From contig CAJXOS010000033.1 in assembly GCA_913057725.1 (NCBI GenBank), forward strand, positions 1 to 50,914: a DNA stretch of 50,914 bases. The letters run 5' to 3'. A program made the position numbers and the translations under genes. Positions 25,877 to 35,025 of this stretch are shown in pieces (positions within the stretch are counted from its first letter, which is position 1; every line of letters begins with the position of its first letter). The notes under the pieces are model-generated. The model did no database searches. It saw only the letters and a program-made list of their open reading frames with translations, and was not told the origin of the DNA. Source of the DNA: an uncultured Lewinella sp. (GTDB lineage Bacteria; Bacteroidota; Bacteroidia; Chitinophagales; Saprospiraceae).

Positions 25877-26812
25877 ATGCCCAAGTTCTCCATTCGTAAG
25901 GTTCAGCAATTAACCGGCCACAACGGTGCCATTTACGCGCTAGCTCCCGGCCCCGAACCCCGTACTTTTTTGTCGGCAGGTGGTGATGGCTGGGTAGTGC
26001 AATGGTCGTTGGCCGAAAAAGATGAGCAGGGAGAACTCCTTGGCCGCCTCGTAGCGAAGGTCGATACGCAGGTTTTTAGTCTGGCTTATATTCCAACAAC
26101 ACATACGGTCGTCGCTGGAGATATGAATGGTGGTGTGCATTGGCTCAACTTGCGGGAGGATCGCCCCAACCGTCATATTGCTCATCATAAGAAAGGAACA
26201 TTTGGTCTGCAGATCGTCGGTGAAGAACTCATCAGTATCGGTGGCAGCGGAATGCTGACGAAATGGGATATCCTACGGCAAGCCAGTATAGAGAGTTTGC
26301 ATCTAAGCAGCCAGGCTTTACGTAGCTTGGTCCACGTTCCAGGTACGAATACGATTTTCTTCGGCAGCAGCGATCACAGTATTTTCAAGCTAAGCGTGGA
26401 TAGTTTAGAGGTGCAGGAAAAGGTTGCTGCTAGCCATGAGAATTCTGTCTTCGCTTTGCATAATCATCCTTTGCACCCAGGCACGCTATACAGTGGCGGG
26501 CGGGATGCACAATTGAAGAAGTGGTCTATTGGAGAATCCTTAACCTTAGAGAATGCTCAGCCTGCGCATTGGTATACGATTAATCACCTCATTGCTGATC
26601 CTAGTGGTGATTATTTGCTTTCGGCTAGCCGCGATAAGACTATCCGCATTTGGGATAGTACTGAATTCAAACTACTCATGACGCTGGATGCAGCACGTGA
26701 TGGTGGACACGTAAACAGTGTAAATCGTCTAATGTGGATTGAGGGCACATCTTTCTTCGTCAGTGCTAGTGATGATCGTTCCTTAATTCTATGGGAATTG
26801 ACTGCGAGCTAA
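25877..26812 (+). CDS. WD40-repeat protein
   Basis: A protein of 311 residues with no signal peptide, made of about seven WD40 blades. Clear blades end in VVQWSL, LKKWSI, IRIWDS and LILWEL, with GH or GHxxxV-type starts (LTGHNGAIYALAPGP, GGHVNSVNRLMW). WD40 proteins are protein-binding platforms with no catalysis of their own. Cytoplasmic bacterial examples are less common but known in Bacteroidota. It follows the AraC gene by 51 bases and converges on pcm; partner unknown. Confidence 0.85.
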   Translation: MPKFSIRKVQQLTGHNGAIYALAPGPEPRTFLSAGGDGWVVQWSLAEKDEQGELLGRLVAKVDTQVFSLAYIPTTHTVVAGDMNGGVHWLNLREDRPNRHIAHHKKGTFGLQIVGEELISIGGSGMLTKWDILRQASIESLHLSSQALRSLVHVPGTNTIFFGSSDHSIFKLSVDSLEVQEKVAASHENSVFALHNHPLHPGTLYSGGRDAQLKKWSIGESLTLENAQPAHWYTINHLIADPSGDYLLSASRDKTIRIWDSTEFKLLMTLDAARDGGHVNSVNRLMWIEGTSFFVSASDDRSLILWELTAS

Positions 26813-26829
26813 GGTTGGTCTCAATTAGA

Positions 26830-27471
26830 TCATTCCGTACCAGGGAGGAAGGGCACAAATCGAAAGGATCCATGATCCTCGGTCTTCCATTGGTCCTCTG
26901 CCACCCGAATGATACGTAGCATACGCTGATCATCTGTGCCTACGGGAATCACCAGTTTACCACCAATTTGAAGTTGCTCCTTGAGTGCTGTGGGGACTTC
27001 AGGCGCTCCGGCTGTGACCAGAATGCCAGCGAATGGTGCCATTTCCGGCAAACCTTTATACCCATCGCGATGGTAGGCTCGAATGCCATGTAGCCCCAGG
27101 TCGCGAAACATCTGTTTAGCGGTGAGGTGGAGTGGTTTATGACGTTCTATGGTGAATACCCGGGCACCCATTAGTGACAGCACGGCTGCTTGATAACCAC
27201 TTCCCGTTCCAATCTCAAGCACTTTCTGCCGCGCCTCTAGCTCTAATAAGCTGGATTGGAAGGCCACCGTATAAGGCTGCGAGATCGTCTGTTCACAGTC
27301 GATCGGGAAGGGCTTGTCCTGGTAAGCCCATTCCTCAAAAGCCTTCTCTAGAAAAATATGGCGCGGTAATCGACCAATGGCCTGGAGGACTCCTTCATTG
27401 GAGATTCCTTTTTTTCGAAGTGTGGCCACTAGTTGGCGACGTTGACCTTGATGTTTGTAGTTATCCTGCAA
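26830..27471 (-). CDS. pcm: Protein-L-isoaspartate O-methyltransferase
   Basis: A protein of 213 residues that methylates L-isoaspartyl residues so that damaged proteins can be repaired. The family N-terminus (LRKKGISNEGVLQAIGRLPRHIFLE), the YQDKPFPIDCEQTISQPYTVA segment and the SAM-binding motif VLEIGTGSGYQAAVLSLMG are all present, as is GILVTAGAPEVP. The start is the TTG at 27471; there is no ATG nearby, and the N-terminus matches the family length. It is preceded by a 385-base non-coding stretch and converges on the WD40 gene. Confidence 0.92.
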   Translation of the reverse strand: MQDNYKHQGQRRQLVATLRKKGISNEGVLQAIGRLPRHIFLEKAFEEWAYQDKPFPIDCEQTISQPYTVAFQSSLLELEARQKVLEIGTGSGYQAAVLSLMGARVFTIERHKPLHLTAKQMFRDLGLHGIRAYHRDGYKGLPEMAPFAGILVTAGAPEVPTALKEQLQIGGKLVIPVGTDDQRMLRIIRVAEDQWKTEDHGSFRFVPFLPGTE

Positions 27472-27856
27472 GTTGAAGGTGGCTTTAGAACGAGTAGGCC
27501 TGAGGTGACTGAGATAGGGTGAGGTGATTTTCGGACAGACCGCCTACGGCGGGCCCACCCTCACCCGGACCGATCATGACCACCGACCACCCTGTGGTCG
27601 GTAGCATGGGATTACTTCACTATCGTTTCGTGTACTGCGTGCACACACCCTTTGCCATGCTAACACATCACAAAGGCCAACTAATCCTTTCTAGTTGTCA
27701 GTAGCTAAATGAATGTTCGATTGGTTTACCGACTGCGCTATTCCGCGGCTTTCAGTCGGCGTTTGTGGTCTTTGCGAATAGGCTATGACGAACTCGGTTG
27801 ACAATTTAATAAAAAATTCGTGTTAAAATTAAATATAAACTAATTTTTTTGATGAA
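27472..27856. other. Palindrome-rich intergenic stretch between pcm and the phosphohexomutase gene
   Basis: No gene is seen in these 385 bases. They hold several inverted repeats: GGGTGAGG near 27517 with CCTCACCC near 27559, ACCGACCAC (27582-27590) with GTGGTCGGT (27594-27602) around a 3-base loop, and CCGACTG (27729-27735) with CAGTCGG (27753-27759). The part next to the phosphohexomutase stop (27800-27855) is AT-rich. The inverted repeats may be a dispersed intergenic element or transcription terminators of the leftward gene. Confidence 0.5.
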
Positions 27857-29599
27857 TTAAACGCCCAAGTCCGTCATCAACTGGTCGATCTTAGCATCTA
27901 ACTTACCTTCCACCGCTGCAAATTCCGCTCTACTACCGAGTGGCGCATTTACGCTGCAGTAGAATTTGATCTTAGGCTCTGTACCTGATGGACGAGCGGA
28001 GATGATACTGCCATCTGCTGTGAAGAATTGTAGCACATTGCTTTTCGGGAAATCAAGAGGCGTAACGGTACCATCTGCCTGGTTGGTTGTCGTACTATTT
28101 AGGTAGTCCTTGATTTCGCTCACCGCTGCACCACCTAGCTCTTTTGGTGGATCTTTGCGGTACTTCTCCATCAGCGCAGCAATTTCTTCGGCGCCACTCT
28201 TACCTTTTTTGGTAATGGCAATGAGCTTTTCTTTATAGCATCCGTATTCTACGTAGATATCGATCAAGGCATCCCAGATGCTACGCCCTTGGTCCTTATA
28301 GTAAGCAGCCATCTCAGCGATCATGGCACATGATACTACCGCATCCTTGTCACGTGCATGCTCACCTACCAATAGGCCATAGCTTTCTTCACCACCTGCC
28401 AGGAAGGTTTTCTTACCCTGCAGGGCTGTCATGATCTTACCAATCCATTTGAAACCCGTCAAGGTGTTGAAGCACTCAATACCTTTCGACGCAGCCATCT
28501 TATCGATAAGATAGCTGGTTACGATTGTTTTTACAATGTACTGGGTGCCGGTCAACTTGCCACTTTCTTCCCAGGCGGTCATCACGTAGTTGATCAGCAA
28601 TGCTGCAGTCTGGTTGCCGTTGAGTAGGATGAATTCTCCATCGCCGTTCTTGACGGCAATACCTACACGGTCAGCGTCGGGGTCATTGGCCATTACCAAT
28701 TCGGCATCCGTAGCCTTGGCCTGATTGAGGGCCATGGTTAGGGCTTCTTCCTCTTCGGGGTTAGGGTATATTACGGTAGGGAAATTACCATCTACTACCA
28801 TCTGCTCTTCCACTAGCTGCACGTTGGTAAAACCAAAGCGTTCTAGGGCAGGTGGTACAAGTACACCACCCGTACCGTGAATAGGAGAAAACACAATCGC
28901 AAGATCATGCTGGCGCTGGATAGCTTCTTTTGAAATAGAAAGCTTCAGGATGGCTTCGAGGTACTTTTCATCCATCTCTTTGCCAATGGTCTCGATCTTG
29001 TCCTCTTGAGGAGTAAACTTAATCTCATCAACACTCTGGATCTTTCTTACCTCTTCCATGACGTTTACATCATGAGGCCCCGTAAGCTGACCACCATCGG
29101 CACCATAGGCTTTGTAGCCATTATATTCCTTAGGGTTGTGCGATGCTGTCAACATCACACCACTCTTACAGCCGAGTTCGCGAATGGCAAAGGACAATTC
29201 CGGCGTAGGCCGTAAGCTCTCGAAGAAGTAGACATAGATGCCGTTGGCAGAGAATACTTCTGCAACCAAGCGGGCAAAGGTGTCAGAGTCATTACGACAG
29301 TCATAGGCGATTGCTACCTTGATTTGTTCATTAGGATAGAGCTGTAGCAAGTAATTGCTTAGCCCCTGGGTAGCCATGCCTAGGGTGTATTTATTGATAC
29401 GATTAGAGCCTACACCCATGATGCCACGAATACCACCAGTACCAAACTCGAGGTCTTTGTAAAATGCATCGGTTAGTTCGGTGATTTTTTCTGCGGCAAG
29501 CAGATCGCGGATGTGTTGTTTGCTCTTTTCGTCGTAGTTGCCATTCAACCACTGATCGATATTGGATTGTACGGTGGGGTCTAAAGCCGATGCGGACAT
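27857..29599 (-). CDS. Phosphohexomutase (phosphoglucomutase/phosphomannomutase family)
   Basis: The ATG at 29599 gives 580 residues (MSASALDPTV); an upstream start at 29635 adds a hydrophobic tail not usual for the family. Motifs: active-site phosphoserine TASHNP (Ser153), metal-binding DPDADR (306-311), sugar-binding GGEESYG (402-408) and the C-terminal phosphate-binding RPSGTEPKIKFY. It interconverts hexose-1- and hexose-6-phosphates via a bisphosphate intermediate and feeds nucleotide-sugar and storage-polysaccharide synthesis. Length fits the roughly 570-residue group typical of Bacteroidota. Transcribed leftward. Confidence 0.93.
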   Translation of the reverse strand: MSASALDPTVQSNIDQWLNGNYDEKSKQHIRDLLAAEKITELTDAFYKDLEFGTGGIRGIMGVGSNRINKYTLGMATQGLSNYLLQLYPNEQIKVAIAYDCRNDSDTFARLVAEVFSANGIYVYFFESLRPTPELSFAIRELGCKSGVMLTASHNPKEYNGYKAYGADGGQLTGPHDVNVMEEVRKIQSVDEIKFTPQEDKIETIGKEMDEKYLEAILKLSISKEAIQRQHDLAIVFSPIHGTGGVLVPPALERFGFTNVQLVEEQMVVDGNFPTVIYPNPEEEEALTMALNQAKATDAELVMANDPDADRVGIAVKNGDGEFILLNGNQTAALLINYVMTAWEESGKLTGTQYIVKTIVTSYLIDKMAASKGIECFNTLTGFKWIGKIMTALQGKKTFLAGGEESYGLLVGEHARDKDAVVSCAMIAEMAAYYKDQGRSIWDALIDIYVEYGCYKEKLIAITKKGKSGAEEIAALMEKYRKDPPKELGGAAVSEIKDYLNSTTTNQADGTVTPLDFPKSNVLQFFTADGSIISARPSGTEPKIKFYCSVNAPLGSRAEFAAVEGKLDAKIDQLMTDLGV

Positions 29600-29687
29600 T
29601 TTGATGTTTCTTATGAACGAATAAAATGGGCTCAATGCAGCAATTTCAAATGCTGAGCAGTAAAGTTACCCAACGTGTCAGAAAGTG

Positions 29688-29720
29688 CTTGGAATTGTGG
29701 GTGAATTTTTTTTATCTTTA
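29688..29720 (+). promoter_or_regulatory. Promoter match for the candidate small RNA
   Basis: CTTG (29688-29691), 21 bases, then TATCTTTA (29713-29720), one base off TAnnTTTG. Predicted start of transcription is close to 29727. Confidence 0.5.
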
Positions 29721-29722
29721 CA

Positions 29723-29877
29723 ACAATAAAGGTGCCTTGCCATCGTTTTCAAGGTGCAGTTAACAAAATAACACTGATTCAACTTTTACATCATCAGCTA
29801 CTGAATCAGTCAAGAATAATAACTGGGGTTTAGTTTTCTATTGTGAAAGTGCAGCAACAGCTGCACTTTCTTTTTTT
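29723..29877 (+). ncRNA. Candidate structured small RNA of about 150 bases
   Basis: The region ends in a strong intrinsic terminator: GAAAGTGCAGC (29845-29855), loop AACA, GCTGCACTTTC (29860-29870), then seven T. Upstream are three helices: ACAATA (29723-29728) with TATTGT (29839-29844) closing the molecule, an 8-bp stem (29732-29739 with 29750-29757, two GU pairs), and ACTGATTCA (29773-29781) with TGAATCAGT (29802-29810). A promoter match precedes it, and no reading frame of note is inside. It does not match the long single hairpin of 6S RNA, nor SRP RNA or tmRNA as I know them. It could instead be an attenuated leader for the next gene, but that gene starts 158 bases after the terminator. 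Confidence 0.5.
29845..29877 (+). terminator. Strong intrinsic terminator of the candidate small RNA
   Basis: A perfect 11-bp stem (29845-29855 and 29860-29870) with a 4-base loop, followed by TTTTTTTG. This is the most canonical terminator in the window and points to rightward transcription. Confidence 0.88.
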
Positions 29878-30035
29878 GTCCCTACCTAAGGATTACCGCG
29901 ATTAGAAGTGACTAGGAAGCCTCAACCTAGTGCGCGGCACGCACCGAACATAGCGTAGATCAGAAAGGTCGTTTTGGGGTAAGGCAAGTAGGTTTTGGAC
30001 AAGTTCTTTATCTTGCGGCACCAAATAAAACCAAC

Positions 30036-31148
30036 ATGGTTGTTCGCCCTTTTGCCGCGGTGCTCTCCAAGCCCGAGGAGATTCCAGATTACACCAAATT
30101 CTTAGGTAACGTCAAAGAAGACTTTACCAAATTCCACGCCCAAGGCTATTTCTCAGACCCCCAGACTCCGGCTATGTATGTCTATCAGGTGGTTGTAGGT
30201 GATCAGTCACGTACGGGCTTGATCGCAGCTGTCTCTATCCAGGATTATCTGGAGGAGCGCGTGAAACGTCACGAGCATACCTTGGTAGCTAAGGAAGTGA
30301 AGCAAGCGGATCTTCTTCAACATCGTGGCGCAGTAGTAAAACCAGTATTGCTAGCCCATCGCCACCATCAGGCTTTGGCAGACCTATTGAGTACGCATGC
30401 TAACCAAAACCAACCTACGCAAGAGCTCCATTTGAACGAGCCCCAGGAAATTCACCGATTGTGGGCTATTACGGACAACGAAGAGATAGAACAAATCCAA
30501 TACTACTTCGGGCGCTACATTCTCAATACATATATCGCGGACGGCCACCATCGCTTTAGTGCAATTGCGCGTTTGTATCAGCAGCGCGAGGGGCAAGACG
30601 AAAGTAACCCCTATGGCTACTTGATGTCGGCCCTCTTTCCCAGCACAGCTTTAGAGATTCACAATTTCAATCGTGCTGTGAAGGGCTTAGCAGATGGGCG
30701 GAGCCCTTTGTCTTTTATGGCTTCTCTGTCTCGCTTCTTCAATATCAAACCATTGGCAGAAGCTAGAGAACCCTTACAGTCACATGAGATGACGATGCTT
30801 CTTCAAGGAGAATGGTTCAGCCTTCGCTGGCGGGAGAAAACCTTGCAGCAAAATTCCTCTGCCGGGTTACCCACTCTGGATGTTTCTATGTTGAACTATT
30901 ATGTGTTGCAGGAAATCCTTGGGTTTACCGATATCCGAAACGATAAACGCATTAAGTACATAGAGGGACCAAAGGGACTCACCGCCTTGATTGAAGCTTG
31001 CGAAAATCGACCTTCTTTTGCTTTCTGTTTACACCCCTTAGGATGGGATTCGTTTTTCCGAGTCATTGATCACGGATTGGTGCTACCGCCCAAAAGCACT
31101 TGGTTTGAGCCGAGAATGCGCAATGGAATTGTAGTCCAGCCAGTGTAA
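30036..31148 (+). CDS. DUF1015-family protein
   Basis: A protein of 370 residues. The DUF1015 signature ILNTYIADGHHRFSAIARL (Asp-Gly-His-His-Arg, about residues 168-186) is present, and the N-terminus (VVRPFAAVLSKPEEIPD) is typical. The family is widespread and often linked to serA/serC in Bacteroidota, but no such neighbours are seen here. Function is unsettled, and the conserved DGHHR suggests a catalytic or metal role. Slightly short for the family (about 410). It converges on the large fusion gene with only 16 bases between them. Confidence 0.85.
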   Translation: MVVRPFAAVLSKPEEIPDYTKFLGNVKEDFTKFHAQGYFSDPQTPAMYVYQVVVGDQSRTGLIAAVSIQDYLEERVKRHEHTLVAKEVKQADLLQHRGAVVKPVLLAHRHHQALADLLSTHANQNQPTQELHLNEPQEIHRLWAITDNEEIEQIQYYFGRYILNTYIADGHHRFSAIARLYQQREGQDESNPYGYLMSALFPSTALEIHNFNRAVKGLADGRSPLSFMASLSRFFNIKPLAEAREPLQSHEMTMLLQGEWFSLRWREKTLQQNSSAGLPTLDVSMLNYYVLQEILGFTDIRNDKRIKYIEGPKGLTALIEACENRPSFAFCLHPLGWDSFFRVIDHGLVLPPKSTWFEPRMRNGIVVQPV

Positions 31149-31164
31149 ACTGTTTTGGGTAATA

Positions 31165-34100
31165 TTAGAAGTTAGTTCCCAAGTTAAGATTGATCAATCC
31201 TGTTTCTTCTTCCGAAAAACCCAGTAGTACACTCAAGGTGTAGGAACGGGATAGTGGTATCACATAGAATCCACCGCCGTAGGCGTGCTTGAATTCTGGA
31301 CTGGTGTCGATCCCATTTTCCTTCACAAAACCGCTATCATAAAAGGTTCTGATACCCAATACCACTGGGAGGAAGGTATTTCGCCAAAGCGTAATGGGAA
31401 ACCGAAACTCGAAGTTATAGTAGAAGTACTCATCTCCTGTGAACCGGAAATTCTGGTAACCTCTCAGCCCTTCATTCATGCCGAGGTTAGGCAGCTTGTA
31501 GAACGGTGCGTTGCCTTGTGTGGCCGCCCAGCCTGTACGAGCCGCCACAGTGATAGGATAGCGTCGAGTACTGAAGAAGAACTCCGCAGCCAGTTTACTA
31601 ACACCAAAATCGACATCTTGTCCATAACCCCACTGCTGCCCGGCCTGTAAGCGGAAGCCACGCGACGGGAAGACTGGGTGATCGCGGAAATCCAAAACTA
31701 AACTGGGGTGCAGATATGCCCAACTAAGATCACCGGTACCGAAGAAGGGGAGTTCTTGATCCAAAATGGTATTCTCAATTTCGGTCGTAGCGTTGTCTTC
31801 ATAACCCAGGCGTACCTGGAAAGCACTGCGTCCACGGAAGATCCTGCGCAATGCTACTTCACCTTGATAACGCTGGAGCTTAACAAGATAAAAGTTGTCG
31901 TCGAAGGCCTGGTCATCTTTTGGGGTCTCATTGCCCAAGCCAAAGAAAAAGTTGTAAAAGGCCGGACGCTCTACTTGGGCCATAGCCAGGATGTCCCATT
32001 TGTGTAGCACATGATGCCAATCCGCCTGGTATTGTAAACTGAAGTTACTCAGCGTACTAATCGAGCCCTGTAGTTGGTGTTTGCTACTATAATCGCGTCT
32101 GGTGAAACTGCGTCTTGTAAAATTGACACCTGCTCCCAAAGTCACTCCAGAAAAGGTGTTGAAGGTCAGTGACGCAAGCGGTAAATAGGAATTGTATTCG
32201 TAAGCATCTCTACGGTAGTAGTAAAGTTCGTCGCGCCAGTTATCTACCTGTTTGGATCCATCCTGCAATTGAACCTCTGCTTTGGGGTCGTTTTCATAGA
32301 CCCAGGTATGTGTGCCTCCCTTGTCAATTGATGATTGATCTTTGATCCGATCATTACCCGGGCCACCAATAATTCTAAGCGGGATGGCTTGATCTGCCTC
32401 ACCTTTAATGTCAAACAGGTCTTTATCTCCTAGTCCATATACCCGAAGCTCCTTTGTTTCTGCAGGTAGAAAGGTTCGTTCATATAGAATTCGTCCTTCT
32501 TGGTCTCCTTTGGGGTCAATTACTTCAATGTGGGTACTACCATCTGCTCGTCGGTCAATGTTGAATTGTTCTTCTTTGTTTGTTCCTACAACATCCACGT
32601 AGCGAGCGTGTAGCTCATAGTATTCCTGAGCGTAATCCTGCAAGCGACCCAATCTAGTCTTTAACTTCTCACCAATCGTTTCCCCGGATACGGGAATAAC
32701 CTCTTCTGGAAAGGTTTGAATCGCCCGATCAATATCTTCGGAGCTGATGGATTCCTGAATGTATCGCGCTTCCGCTAAAAAGTCTTCCCGTTTCAGCGGA
32801 CTCAATATCAAACGATCCATATGCCGGGCCTGAAAGGTCAGTGAACGGATATCTGGATCTTTGAAATCAAAGTGTTCTAAGTTTGGCACCGCCCAGCGCC
32901 GGCTAGCTAACCATGGGAAAAACCCGTCTAGCTGTGAGAAAGCATGATCTCGGTCTCTTGGTATTGGCCGTACAATCTCTTGCCGCTTTCCATCCTTAAA
33001 GCCAGCCCATTTCCAATTGTCTTCGTGTTTACTCCAGTCGCCGATCAGCATGTCAAATAGGCGAGCCCGTACAAACTCCCGAGAGTTGATCTGCAAATCC
33101 TGGTCATCATAGCGTTCATCGAAGAGCTCGAAGCTCTTGTAAATGTTGTCAGCGCCAAAGGTTCCGGCGCGATCGCTTTTCTTGTCTTTAGGCGTTATTT
33201 CTAACATACCCAGCATACCACCAAATTGGCCGCGGAAGCGGCTGAGGCGGGGTATATCTCCCATTACATATAGCGTTGGATCCGCATGCAGGATGTCAAT
33301 TTCATCCAATAAGACGGAAACTGGCATGGCACCGTAAGGATGCTGTGAGCTGGTTTGGTCGCGAGTGATATCAGCGATAATAGTGTTTCGCAACTCTAGA
33401 TTTAAGGTGCCAGCAGGGTCCTTGTCGACGGACCGAAAAACGAAGTAGCGCTCCGCATCCGAGCGGAACTTTACCGACTTCGTTTGACGCCCCCCTCCGC
33501 GTTTAGTGGGGAAAAGTCCACCCTGGATTGTATCTAAGTCCATAAGTGGAACGCGCACTGGCGTTGTCCAGCTGGTGCGGTAATGATCACCAAAGAAGAA
33601 GCGTTTCAAGGCAGGAGCTCGATACTGGCTGCCAGCAACGACCAAGGTGTCATATGGTAGAACTGGCTTGATAAGCTTCAGCGGATCTACTTCCTTTAAG
33701 CAGGGTTGATAATTAGGGTTAGGGGGGAGGTCGGCATTATCTGAAGGGATACAGGGTTGATCAAATAAAGGAACTTGTTGATTGAGCGCAATTCCATCTT
33801 CGTTCACTTCGTAGAAACTGTACTGCACCTCGCCATTGGCTCGGAGATCGATTACAGAGAAACCTGTCTGACGAGCGGTAAACAATGCTGGTTTGTGCGC
33901 AGCCACCCAAGTAGCTTTACTTGGGGCTCCGCTATTGATCAGGTAATTGTTCCGCAGCCCTATCACCTGTTGGTTCGTTTCATGGCCACTTAGAAAGAGC
34001 AGGCCTTCATGCTTATAGGTCATGTCCACCATGGCGTCCCGAAAGGGTAGGAAGCGGGCATTGTGAATCTCTTCCGGGCGACCTACGTTTTGCCGGTAGG

Positions 34101-34812
34101 CCGTCTGAATACCACCCCAAACAGGAGGGGAGAGGTAGTCACTTAGCGGAAATTCACCACCGTAGTGGCTCTGAGAATACATGGGGTAGTGCCCCGCAAT
34201 CAGGACATTCTTATCCAGGTTCTCCTCAATAGCATCATTGATTTCTTCCAGGATAATAGCAGGCTCCGCAAAATCGCAATCTGCATCAGCTGGTAAGGGC
34301 TTGCGAAAGGGGTGGTTCCACCATTGGGAATTGACCATGATTAAAATAGTGGTCGGTGATATTTCTTTGACCTCTGGCCCTGGGCATCCCTTTTCTAATG
34401 GCCAATGCAGGTTTTTCAAGTCTTGATCTTCCAAATATTCCTCCAGTTCGCGTACGGCCTCCCAACCCCGGCGCTGACTTTGATGCCAATCGCGGTCTCC
34501 GGGCAAGAGGTAGAAGTCAACGTTCGGTGTGCTCGCAATCAGTTCAATGAGTGGTGCCAGGGAGGCGAAAGCCTGGTCATCGCGGGCCAGTACGGCATCA
34601 CCGTCGGCAATGAAATCACCATTAAGAACCACCGTGGTGTGTTCATCAGAGGATTGCAGGTACCCCTGTAAGGCAGCAAAGAATGCTGGCTCAGCATCGG
34701 CGGTATTACCTAGGTTGATGATGCGTTCCTGGCCTTGGGTTACCAGACTGGACAATAGAATCAATCCAGCTATCCGTGCAGAAAGTAAGCGTGCGTTAAC
34801 CATTGACTTCAT
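31165..34812 (-). CDS. Metallophosphoesterase-like / kinase-like / BamA-type barrel fusion, exported
   Basis: A protein of 1215 residues with a signal peptide (about 1-27). Residues about 30-330 align by eye with calcineurin-like phosphoesterases of Bacteroidota, but the metal motifs are degenerate: GNTAD in place of GDxG, LPGDRDW in place of GNHDW, SGHETN in place of GHxH; NGDF and AGHYP remain. Residues about 395-650 carry RFFFGDHYRTSW, KRGGGRQTKSVKF, FRSVDKDP, FDMLIGDWSKHEDNW (586-600) and PIPRDRDHAF (616-625), which resemble the Lys, catalytic loop and metal loop of CotH/FAM20-type atypical kinases. The last 350 residues form an Omp85-like barrel (FRDHPVFPSRGFRLQAGQQW, GLRGYQNFRFTGDEYFYYN). 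I infer an outer-membrane protein with two periplasmic domains. The kinase likeness is tentative. Confidence 0.75.
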   Translation of the reverse strand: MKSMVNARLLSARIAGLILLSSLVTQGQERIINLGNTADAEPAFFAALQGYLQSSDEHTTVVLNGDFIADGDAVLARDDQAFASLAPLIELIASTPNVDFYLLPGDRDWHQSQRRGWEAVRELEEYLEDQDLKNLHWPLEKGCPGPEVKEISPTTILIMVNSQWWNHPFRKPLPADADCDFAEPAIILEEINDAIEENLDKNVLIAGHYPMYSQSHYGGEFPLSDYLSPPVWGGIQTAYRQNVGRPEEIHNARFLPFRDAMVDMTYKHEGLLFLSGHETNQQVIGLRNNYLINSGAPSKATWVAAHKPALFTARQTGFSVIDLRANGEVQYSFYEVNEDGIALNQQVPLFDQPCIPSDNADLPPNPNYQPCLKEVDPLKLIKPVLPYDTLVVAGSQYRAPALKRFFFGDHYRTSWTTPVRVPLMDLDTIQGGLFPTKRGGGRQTKSVKFRSDAERYFVFRSVDKDPAGTLNLELRNTIIADITRDQTSSQHPYGAMPVSVLLDEIDILHADPTLYVMGDIPRLSRFRGQFGGMLGMLEITPKDKKSDRAGTFGADNIYKSFELFDERYDDQDLQINSREFVRARLFDMLIGDWSKHEDNWKWAGFKDGKRQEIVRPIPRDRDHAFSQLDGFFPWLASRRWAVPNLEHFDFKDPDIRSLTFQARHMDRLILSPLKREDFLAEARYIQESISSEDIDRAIQTFPEEVIPVSGETIGEKLKTRLGRLQDYAQEYYELHARYVDVVGTNKEEQFNIDRRADGSTHIEVIDPKGDQEGRILYERTFLPAETKELRVYGLGDKDLFDIKGEADQAIPLRIIGGPGNDRIKDQSSIDKGGTHTWVYENDPKAEVQLQDGSKQVDNWRDELYYYRRDAYEYNSYLPLASLTFNTFSGVTLGAGVNFTRRSFTRRDYSSKHQLQGSISTLSNFSLQYQADWHHVLHKWDILAMAQVERPAFYNFFFGLGNETPKDDQAFDDNFYLVKLQRYQGEVALRRIFRGRSAFQVRLGYEDNATTEIENTILDQELPFFGTGDLSWAYLHPSLVLDFRDHPVFPSRGFRLQAGQQWGYGQDVDFGVSKLAAEFFFSTRRYPITVAARTGWAATQGNAPFYKLPNLGMNEGLRGYQNFRFTGDEYFYYNFEFRFPITLWRNTFLPVVLGIRTFYDSGFVKENGIDTSPEFKHAYGGGFYVIPLSRSYTLSVLLGFSEEETGLINLNLGTNF

Positions 34813-34980
34813 AGTTCGTGTGTCTGCTAGTCTTCAACAAGGTAATAACATAATGAAGACCAAACTTTATCGAGTTGCTCACTAATCGGGCACTTGTCCG
34901 ACATCAAGCTTTGAAAAAGTCGCCTTTGAGTCAACCTTTTTCGATGTTAAACAGGTTTTCTTTTTGGGCGGAAATAAGCC

Positions 34981-34988
34981 TATCTTTG
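34981..34988 (+). promoter_or_regulatory. -7 element for the thiolase gene
   Basis: TATCTTTG is a full match to TAnnTTTG, 37 bases before the ATG at 35026. A TTTT at 34956-34959 lies 21 bases upstream as a weak -33 element. The start region AAACCAACATG lacks a Shine-Dalgarno sequence. Confidence 0.6.
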
Positions 34989-35025
34989 CGGCCCTAATTA
35001 GAACTAACCAAAATACCAAACCAAC

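Larger units (their letters stand above)
29600..30035. other. Long intergenic region with the candidate small RNA
   Basis: These 436 bases hold no convincing open reading frame. The middle contains a promoter match and a structured, terminated candidate RNA (29713-29877). Just before the DUF1015 start, TATCTTGC (30009-30016) looks like a -7 element missing one T. Nothing else is seen in 29880-30005. Confidence 0.6.

Noticed and set aside
29723..29877. 6S RNA or SRP RNA identity for the candidate small RNA
   Set aside because: It has several short helices rather than the long bulged hairpin of 6S, and no SRP domain-IV loop is seen.
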